DNA of 64,000 nt from Amblyomma americanum (lineage: Eukaryota > Arthropoda > Arachnida > Ixodida > Ixodidae): contig NC_135505.1 in the NCBI RefSeq assembly GCF_052857255.1, positions 45,462,520-45,526,519 on the forward strand, given 5' to 3'. The notes under the pieces are model-generated. The model was not told the DNA's origin and made no database searches. It saw only the letters and a list, made by a program, of their open reading frames with translations. Both the position numbers and the translations under genes were made by a program. Below are positions 55,564-64,000 of the stretch, in pieces (position 1 is the stretch's first letter; each line of letters starts with the position of its first letter).

Positions 55564-55959
55564 TGTTGACAACGTGACAGTCTCTTTTACCCTCTCCATT
55601 GACGAGCTGGGAGCATGAGCACCGCTTTTGCCGTGGGCGGTACCACCAGTGACTTCTCGTTTGATTGGACATCGTTCTTCGAACTGTATTCCTCTGCCAG
55701 GGATCTGGGGAATACGAAGGGTATTTAACGATCTTCTGGTTTGGTACCAAGAGACCCGATTGCGGAGAGACACCCGTCTCCTAAGAGGCTTCCTTTTACT
55801 GAGAGGCATTCTCAGTTGCTTCTACTTGTACATTATGTAAATAACCTGTACAAAGTTTTCCTTGTCTTTTCCCTTGTGACCACGTTTCCGATCCACTTCG
55901 TCCCTTATCCAGCCTGACCACGCTATCAGAATCCCAACAACTGGTGGCAGCAGTGGGAT
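55564..55959 (+). mobile_element. Solo LTR and primer-binding site, unit 2
   Basis: Copy of 27261-27656. Confidence 0.7.
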
Positions 55960-56186
55960 GCTGCATCCCAACACAGACACCCCGCACACACATACGCACA
56001 TATAGCTATTTTTAGGTTTTAATAAAGAAACACCCGTGAATATTCAGTGGTCGAATGATACTGACGTCGATTAAAACAATTTATATTCCTTTATAACGGC
56101 AATAGTTTGGCGTGTACACGTCCTGCGTGGGAGCCTCCAAAATGAAGTGCCGGTGCACTTACGCAGGTCATGGTAAAAGGGCCTAC

Positions 56187-56305
56187 CATTGACAAATACA
56201 TAAACTGACGTGGCTCTGCCAGTGTCTGTCAGATTGGTGGTTCCGTTGTAGCAACATATATAGCGGCCCTGGTACATGACGTCAGTAGTATGTAGCTCTA
56301 CGTCG
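56187..56305 (-). CDS. Ig1 C-terminal exon of Pvr-like receptor, unit 2
   Basis: Identical to 27884-28002. Confidence 0.5.
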
Positions 56306-57539
56306 CTGTTTAACGGGAGTTAGCCATCCAGCAGTATTTTACTCACAGACGAACGCAGAGAGACGTTATCCTAGAATTGAAGAAAGCATGAAATGAAGAG
56401 AGTTTGGGAGGTCAGCAACGAAAGAATCATATAACAGCAAGGAAAAAGTATCTGGAGAGAAGTATTCTTCCAGCTTATGTCTGACGAGATTTATGAAAGA
56501 AACTGGACGCATTAGAAACAGCGCTCTAATATACTGTACGTGGTCTGACAAATAAAATCTCTGATAGTAAGTGAAGGTCATTAATGCGTTCACGTTTTAT
56601 TACGTATTGTTCTGAAAGGCCTAACAGAAGTATACTTTTGGTGCCAAGCAGAATTCGAGAGGGTTCACTTGAACACTCATATAACGCACATGCATGTTCG
56701 TGTTTTGCAACCACAAGTTGATTTGATCGTCTCTTTCTTTTTTGCCCTCTCGAACTGAACTCTTGACACGAACTACGACACAGGGCAGCAGAGATCGTGT
56801 AAAAACCGACCCACGGCCTGGAAAGAGCCACAAGATGAGGAAAGGTAATTAAAAATAATGGTTCCTTCAAAGACGAGCACATGCCTGAATTATGACAGGT
56901 CAACCGCCTCTAAATGCAAGGAGCGTTCCAGTGTTGAACACCCCCGACTTAGAAAAAAAAAAGACATTTTAGCCAGGGCTTCAGCTTTTACAACTGCATT
57001 GCATATTTTTTCAGATGAGGAATTACTGTACGTTTTCGCGAAAAAAACACATTTTAGTCACGGCTAAACAGTTGTTGTGACATCATAGTGAAAGGGCCGC
57101 ACCTCACGAACAAGTGGCTGCTATCAGACTTTGTAGCTATTCATAGCGATCATTCACACAAAGAAAAGAATGCAAATGCAGTGCAGCAGTGTAATGAAAA
57201 CAATTTCGCATGCAGTGAAAGAACAACCGCACCCCACCCTATGTGGCACTGGGATTCCCCAGGAGGAGAATTAGTCAAACTCTCTCACATGATAAAGCAA
57301 AAATGCCCTGTTCGCGAGGCCACGGCGTGTTTGCAAGGCACAAAGAGACAGACAAAGATAAGAGTGTGACGCATCAAAGAGCGGTCATCGTGATCATTTG
57401 TGTCTGTTATCATGAAAATAGAAGGAAATGCGAGGCACACCTGAATCCAGTGTAGCTACTAGGTTTTTGTTAACTGTTAATACTAGTGAAAGAAACTTCT
57501 GCCGCGCCCGGAAAAAAAAAACCAGAGGGTATGGCAGCA

Positions 57540-57558
57540 GGGGGGGGGGGGGGGGGGG
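57540..57558. repeat. Poly-G tract, 19 G, unit 2
   Basis: One G longer than the tract at 29237-29254. The extra base shifts later coordinates to an offset of 28,304. Confidence 0.95.
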
Positions 57559-57848
57559 CATAAAAAGAAACAGGAAAAAAACCAGTGCTAAAACTAGGGA
57601 CGAGGTCACGAGAAAATTGCGCATGGCCACAGAAGTATTAGCAAAAAGCTGTGTGAGAACAATGAACACTATCGTGTTCCTCCCTATTACTACGTAAGCA
57701 AGCGTTATTAATCTTTACGATCTCACTTCTGTATTAAGCTCACTCTGAATGCTCTGCTATCGCAATTTCCGGAGTTAGCCCTAGCAACGTTCGGCAGGCC
57801 ACAATAATGAGCAACGAACTTTGGGAGGAGCTGAATTCGACGACTTAC

Positions 57849-57983
57849 CCCAGAGGGCGGCGGTGCCCAGGCCAACGGGTACCTCCCGTTGCACGTAATG
57901 CGCAAAGTGCTGTTGGTAGCAACGTCGATGTAGGGCCCAGCAATGATCATCAATGGTGGCAGGTACCGCTTCCGATGTCGGAC
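57849..57983 (-). CDS. Ig1 N-terminal exon of Pvr-like receptor, unit 2
   Basis: Identical to 29545-29679, with the same TAG acceptor and GTAAGT donor. Confidence 0.6.
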
Positions 57984-58287
57984 CTACAACACGTAGACGG
58001 ACAAGAGAAGCGACATATCTGACAGATGGTTTATGATAGCACAGAACTCATTTGTAACGCAATGATTGCTTTTGGAAACGCTACGGATAGATCTGAGGTC
58101 CTAATGTAGAAAACTATTAGAGGCCTGTTTTGTCGTTTTGATTCTCTACTCTCTCGTGGTGTTCAGTATTGTTTGTTAAGGACCTGTGACACTAGCCGGA
58201 CACGACGCCGACGCAGACCCAACGACACTGAGGATCGGCCGACCGGGTCGACAGGTCGTGTCTGTGGGAGACCAAGCTGTCACACTA

Positions 58288-58448
58288 CAGAAGAACTGCA
58301 GATTGGGCTAGTTGTTGTTGATGCATAGTGGTGGTTCAACAGCGCAAACACACACAGACCAAGTAAGAGACGAGACACACAAACCAGCGCTGGTTTTTGT
58401 GTCTCGTCTCTTACTTGGTCTGTGTGTGTTTGCGCTCTTGAACCACCA
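58288..58448 (+). mobile_element. 161-bp hairpin element B, unit 2
   Basis: Copy of 29984-30144, with the same CTGTCACACTA flanks. Confidence 0.88.
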
Positions 58449-59017
58449 CTGTCACACTAGGCCGAACACAACACCAACGTGTCCGACGACAAGATGTCTT
58501 CGTAGTGGGACATGCTCAGTTGACGCCCGCGACGCCGAGAAAACGAGTCTGCCAACCGTGTCGTCGCGAGATCGGTCGCCGAGCTGAAGAGTGGGCTTCA
58601 TGTGCGCGAAAGAGCGAGTGACGCGACGAGGAGGCACGGTGACGCTCCCTCGTCGCTTATAGTGGGCAACCTCCATGCAAGCAAAGGAGGCTGCCGACGT
58701 GCACCCGCGACGTGCACAGCGGACTCCGGCTTATGGTACCTTCGGAAGGTCGCTCCGATTCCCTCATTTAGAGCGACCGGAGCGGGGGCAGCTCCCGACT
58801 TAAGGCGGGTGCAAGACTCGCCAGTTGAACGTTTTCAGAGCAGTGAGAGGGACGGTAATCGCAGGAGAGGGCTACTTCCTCCAATCTCAGACCAGAGCAC
58901 CGCCGAGCAGCCGATGCCCGCAACGCTCCCAACAGGAGTGACATCTTCTGTTGTCTGCCTGCGAAGTGCAAGCCGAGGTACACGAATATATCCCTACCGT
59001 CCAAACAGCTTCCTAGT

Positions 59018-59069
59018 ATGGACACCCCGACGACCATTGCGCAGCAGTTGTTATTCTTCCTTTACGACG
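59018..59069 (+). CDS. Candidate short first exon, unit 2
   Basis: Copy of 30714-30765, followed by the same GTAAGT. Confidence 0.25.
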
Positions 59070-59503
59070 GTAAGTCTGCAATACGAAGAATGTGCACAGT
59101 GTGTTCTGGGTTTCAATTGACGGGCTGTTTTCACTGGCTTTTTCCCGCGCTCAGGCTTTGTGTCGCATGGTGTCGTGTGTGCGCCTGAGGGCACTTTCGA
59201 AGTACACATTATTAAGGCAGTTCCACATGCTAGTGAGAGAGCGAATTCTACAAGTGGCGCGACGTAGTGAACAATTTCCAACTTTTTAGTTGGAACATTG
59301 TCGCTCTGGCCGCACGAAACAGGTGCTTGCTCCGCGGCAGTAGAAATTGCGAGCGTTGTCGTTTCGCATGTGGAACAACCTTTATTTGTTAGGTGCATTT
59401 ATGAATTGCGGTGTGGCCTGTCCTGGACACGTCCTTGATAACGAATGAATCCGCCAGTGCACAACACCAAGTATGCGGACACGCTGCTAATCAGCTGTGT
59501 AGT

Positions 59504-59844
59504 AGGCATACTCAGCAAAATGTATCGCACACAATACAATGACAAAGTCCCCTGGTGCCACGAAACACCCACGCTGTATCACATAACGTGGGCATGCCAG
59601 AAGGTAGATGTGGTACCCGTTGTATCAAACCCGAGTCCGGAGTAATGGGAGGGAGTGCTCCCCAGCGATCGCCGGATCGACCAAGAAGGTCAGATTCGGC
59701 GAGCACAACTGGCAGCAACATCCAGCGGAGCCCTGGACTGAGTACAACCGACCTTTCTGCAAGAAGATGGACGAAAGCATCTGAAGACCGCAGAAGACCA
59801 TCGAATCTTGAGCTCAATAAAGATTTTCACTCAGTCACTCGCTC
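59504..59844 (+). pseudogene. RNase H-type LINE 3' end, unit 2
   Basis: Copy of 31200-31540. Confidence 0.7.
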
Positions 59845-60708
59845 CACAACGCAACTGAGCTCCACTACACCTCACAACAATGCGCGATACAGCGGGCTTA
59901 GCTTACAATATAGGGAACTAAGAATTAGGACTTGGAATGCTTACATATTAATAAAGGTACCTGCATTTAAGAGATTAGATGGGCTTTGGACACTCAACTG
60001 CATAACTCCAGGCCTTTTACAAAGTTATTTAAACCAAATATATTTAGGCAGCTTCAGAACACACCGCAGGATTAATATACGTGGACAAAAAGAAAATGGC
60101 GCTCTTCATGGCACCTGAAGTCACTCGTTGGACATAAATAATTTCTGAAATTGCAACATTCAGCACGCGTCAGTATCTGTGGCAGCATACGCAGCTAGTA
60201 CTGGTTGCATCTGTTACGTTCTGGTAACGTTAGTCAGGCCAGAATGACGACAAGGAAGCTTGGGTCCAACTCGAAAACTATTTATTGGGCGAACTCTTGT
60301 CCGCAAACAGAAAGCAGTTCGGCGGCGCAGTGATGAGACATGGGCTCGGTCAACTAAAGTAAGAAGGGTGGTCGCTCTCTGCTTTGCAACCTGAGACATT
60401 GAACGCCTAATGCGCTTACGACAATTTTGAACATGAAGAGAAACTTGCGTGGGGCTACAGTCATTCAAGAGAAATGTGGTGGCTTCTTGTTTGACAAACA
60501 AAAGCGGAAAGTCGGCGTGCTATTGGCTTTGAGCAGAGAACAATGCATTACAGTGCTTGTCAACACTTGCTCGCACATTAGTAGTTAGTATTATTTTGAG
60601 GTATGATACAGGCCTCTCGTTTAAAGAAGTTGTGACGTATATGAGGGTTAAAATAAGTACATTCTAGACTTTGATAAGCGGTATTGGTGTAATTAGGTAC
60701 CATATACT

Positions 60709-61706
60709 GGTCGTCCCAGCTAACTTGGACCAGGAATATGAAAAATCCTAAGCGTTCTTCAGAACTTGAATCACCTGGATGTTGTTAAGGTTTATATAAA
60801 ATTTCAGTACCATTTTTTTCTCCTCCTACTTGGATAATTATCTGAGGTAAATTAATTAACTTTTTAAATATAGCTTGAAACGTTCAGGCGTCAATAGGAA
60901 ATTTGTGGAGCTCCACAAATATTGTCCAACCCAGGTACTTCAGACAAGATAGACTTAGCGTGGCCATTTTAATTAGTGAAATACGAAAGACCGCGCATTT
61001 TGGAAACTATCAGGTGGCAGAGCGATCCTTGCGCCCGAATGCGCAGCAGTTACAGTGCTCTCATCCATGCTTAGTAAAAAAACATCACTCGCTTCGCGCC
61101 TTTTTTGCTGCACACGACAGATCTTCGCGTTCTGCATGGTTTCAAGATAAGCGCCAGTGGATTCAGGCGGGAGTTGAAAAAAGCCTGGTTCCTGTTTCTG
61201 CGGCGATAATCGCGCTCTGACGCTAGCAGATTGCACAGTGCGTCAACAGCCGCTGCCGATAACGTCAGAAGACCATTCTCGGTAACGGTAGAGGCCCTTT
61301 CTCGTAAGCGAAGAGAAGGCGCGGCGCTGGCGACGTTTTTTTACAAATCGCGGCTGAGAGCGCTGCAGTCGTGGCGCATTCGGGAGCACGGAGCGCGCTT
61401 TCAAGTGTATTTTTTTAAATTCTGCGGGCTTTCATTTTTCCCGGAATAAAATCGGCTACGCTAAAGCTATCTCATTGGAAGTGCCTGGGTTGGGCAATAT
61501 CTGTGGAGCTCCACAACTTTCCCACTATCGCCTGAACGTTTCAAGCTATATTTAAAATGTTGATTCATATCCTCTAATTATTCAAGTAAGACCAGCAAAA
61601 AAATGATACTGAAACTTTAGATAAACCGCATCAGCATCCACGTGATTTGAGTTCAGAAGAACGCTTAGGTTTTTTTAATATCTTGGTCCAAGTTAGCTGG
61701 GACACC
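60709..61706. mobile_element. Long-TIR DNA element, unit 2
   Basis: Copy of 32405-33402, with the same inverted ends of about 265 bp. Confidence 0.85.
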
Positions 61707-62668
61707 ATGTATATCTCTCAGCAATCAATTTATTTGACAGCTCAGCGTTAGTATGCATGAGTCTGACTTTCAACTCTAAACAGATCGTCTCAAGCTTCCA
61801 GCTACGGCACTATCAGATCTACGACTCATGCGTCGTAGAGAATTTTCTCTGAGATATAGTACCTTTTATGTGATGAGCGCAAAACGTTCGCTCTCTCAGT
61901 TTTCATCCTCTTCCCCTTAGCATGAAATTTTTATTTAATCACGGACCATGAGAGGTACGAGAAAAAGTGATCGGAGTATTTCCTTTTGGATTTAAAACCC
62001 CAAATGCTCGACGTAGTTTTGAGGAATGGGAGAGTGATTCCTCATTTTAAATGTTTTCATCGAGCAGAGTTAGTGATGAAGAATCTGTGCGCATGTGGAG
62101 TGTGTTGAAGATACTCAGCTTAAGCATCTACATTTTGTTTTCTACGATTTCGGTGCTGTGCTAGCCACGAACCTGCGGGCTACAGCGCGAAACCAGGCGA
62201 GAGCCACCCACCGCCGCAGATGCAGGCGTGAGGGCAGCGGTAGGGTCGGCGCGCCTCTAGCGGCGGCGGGCGGCGTAAGTCCCGGAGAAAAACTCGCATT
62301 GCTTCCCCGGCGAATGCAAATGCCGTACCAAAGAGCGCGCGCGCCCCCCTGGAGAGCGGCCGTTCGGCTTGCGACGCGTGCATAACCATTCCTGCCTTCT
62401 ACGGAGGGGTGCTGTTTGTTCCCTCGCTCTCTCGATACGCGCGGAGTAGGCGCCGCGAATTTCAAGCAGTCCACCTGGGATTAATGGCCGCGCGGGAGAC
62501 TGTGGATTAGCGGGCGGATTAGGGGAACCCGGGTATGCCGCGTTGCCGCCGCGGTTTGGCGTTCAGTTAATATCGTGTCGACGCGGCAGATACGACACGA
62601 GTGTGATCATCGTTGACACTCTTTTGTTTGCATCGTCCAACGCAAGTTCCTCAGTGGGGGCGGCGAAT
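61707..62668 (+). promoter_or_regulatory. CpG-rich region before candidate first exon, unit 2
   Basis: Copy of 33403-34364 with two substitutions (62064 and 62309). Confidence 0.35.
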
Positions 62669-62756
62669 ATGGCGCGAAGGACTGTGTGGCTCGAGCGCCG
62701 TTTTTGGTGGGAATGTGCTGCTTTCTTCGGCTTGCTTCTCTGCTGGATTTATGTCA
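62669..62756 (+). CDS. Candidate signal-anchor first exon, unit 2
   Basis: Identical to 34365-34452, with a GTGAGT donor at 62757. Confidence 0.4.
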
Positions 62757-62762
62757 GTGAGT

Positions 62763-64000
62763 GACTTCGCTGTACTTTGAATTTTTAAGGATTTCAGACA
62801 AATAGACAGGCAGTGAACGTGGAAGCCCGTGATGGGTAGGCAACGCTTTTTATGAGGTCGTCATCATGATATGGTACAGAATGCCAGACTTGGCACGACG
62901 TATTAGTAAAATAGACTAACCGTGCCGCTAAACAGTACCTTTGCTAACGGAAAGCCGATCGGGAAAGCTGACGCTTGAAAGCCATAGAGTTTTTTGTGAA
63001 ATGCAGCCAAAAAGAATCACTGTCTCAATCGGCGCCTTGAATTGGTGAGGTAAGAATTGGTAAGGAAAAATTAATAAGGAAGGTAGAATTGGTAAGGTAA
63101 AACAAAGTAAAAGAGATTTAACTTCTACACTTAAGCATAAATGCATGAACATTATCACAAATAAAGTTCAAATAAGTAAATAGAATTATGTGTAACATAT
63201 CAGCTGTGAACTGCTGTCTTCGCTGGGCAGTAGCTTCGTGCATGAGACCAAATAACGCCATATATGGCGACGAACGAAATGCAACAGCAAAAATCGGCGT
63301 AAAAACGCATAAATTAGTTCGTGTACACAAAGAGTGCGACAGTTACCCCACCTCCACTCCCATCATAACCTCCTTCTCCAACTTAGCATGCCTCCGGCCA
63401 GATCTTTCTACCGGTCCCCACTGCAGGGTCTTCCCATCTTTTCACACACTGTGTGGGGATGCCCCACAACCCAAGAATCCCAGACGAACAAGTTCAGCGC
63501 GTATATTCAGCTCTCCATTTTACCTCCATCAATGATTGGCTAGCTCCTCAACCCAACCCGGCATAAACCATTCTTCAGTATTTTGTTCAGCAGATCCGCA
63601 ATGTGCAGGGCAAAACCTGTCCAGGTCTAAGCCGGGAATAAAATTATTTCTTTCTCCACATAGACACAGTCCGGCTGTTTGGAAGATTTTAACCGTAATT
63701 AAATCCTCATCTATGACACGGTACACGTTGAAGTTTTCTAGTTTTATCGCTCAGGTAAGGAAGAAGCTTCGTTTTCTTCCTTTCAAGACAAAGTTCAATC
63801 AACATATTACTTATGGACTTTGCGAAATGCAAAAGTGCTCACCTAACATCGCCGCTTTACTGGACACCTGGCTTTATAAATGAAAAAGGAACCCATCATT
63901 ATGAGTATCCGTTTACTTTTTTCATCCGTGCAAGAATAATCATACAGCAGTTTAAATGTTTTGTTGCCTGTCAACATCCCCACATGGTTTTCTTACCAAT
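62763..64000. other. No recognised gene, unit 2
   Basis: Copy of 34459-35696; nothing recognised. Confidence 0.35.

Larger units (their letters stand above)
38539..64000 (+). repeat. Tandem duplication, second unit (partial, to window end)
   Basis: A direct copy of 10236-35696. Differences I saw: 21196 A to C (49499), 25135 G to A (53438), 28898 A to C (57201), 28946 G to C (57249), a poly-G run of 18 against 19, 33760 A to G (62064) and 34005 T to G (62309). If complete, the unit would end near 66842, outside the window. Confidence 0.95.

Noticed and set aside
1..64000. Prokaryotic defence, phage or operon-type systems and exogenous viral genomes
   Set aside because: No operon spacing, ribosome-binding sites, viral replication genes or prokaryotic gene density. 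Everything identifiable is eukaryotic transposon or exon-like sequence.

Overview
This is a repeat-dominated stretch of an animal nuclear genome, most probably from a hard tick (Ixodidae). The evidence is an intact tRNA-derived SINE of the Ruka type known from ixodid ticks, other tRNA-headed SINEs, many LINE clades (CR1-like, RTE, RNase H-bearing I/R1-like), Ty3/gypsy elements with arthropod-type gag and pol, and a few spliced, intron-separated host-like exons. There are no bacterial operons, rRNA genes, CRISPR arrays or viral genomes.

Layout. 1-6130: degraded LINE fragments on both strands, a 262-bp (GGAA)n microsatellite, one SINE and an RTE 3' fragment. 6134-10900: one apparently full-length CR1-group LINE with a 222-bp tandem promoter array, intact ORF1 (coiled coil plus nucleic-acid-binding type), intact ORF2 (endonuclease plus reverse transcriptase) and a structured 3' UTR ending in (TTGAA)n. 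10901-16610: LINE remnants, including an RTE that carries a SINE with a perfect 10-bp target-site duplication. 16612-23700: a decayed Ty3/gypsy element (minus strand; intact gag, broken pol) containing two later insertions, a 2.48-kb terminal-inverted-repeat (TIR) element with duplicated ends and a 161-bp hairpin element. 23860-25795: LINE and SINE remnants. 26426-29679: three minus-strand exon-like segments that read as the first two Ig domains of a PDGFR/VEGFR (Pvr)-like receptor, with a solo LTR plus primer-binding site in one intron. 29984-34452: a second 161-bp hairpin element, a LINE end, a 1-kb long-TIR element and a candidate plus-strand first exon encoding a signal anchor. 36990-38538: a second gypsy element, interrupted by an RTE 3' fragment and a SINE.

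The dominant large-scale feature is a direct tandem duplication. Positions 10236-38538 (28,303 bp) start again at 38539 and run to the end of the window. I saw only six substitutions and one poly-G length change over about 25.5 kb. The junction joins a gypsy integrase fragment to the middle of LINE ORF2. This is either a very recent duplication or an assembly artefact; the sequence alone does not decide.

Most reading frames here are transposon fragments or chance frames. The items most worth following are the 161-bp head-plus-hairpin insertion family (two unrelated sites, identical length, 11-12 bp target-site duplications), the TIR element with tandemly repeated ends, the monomer-promoted intact LINE and the duplicated host exons.
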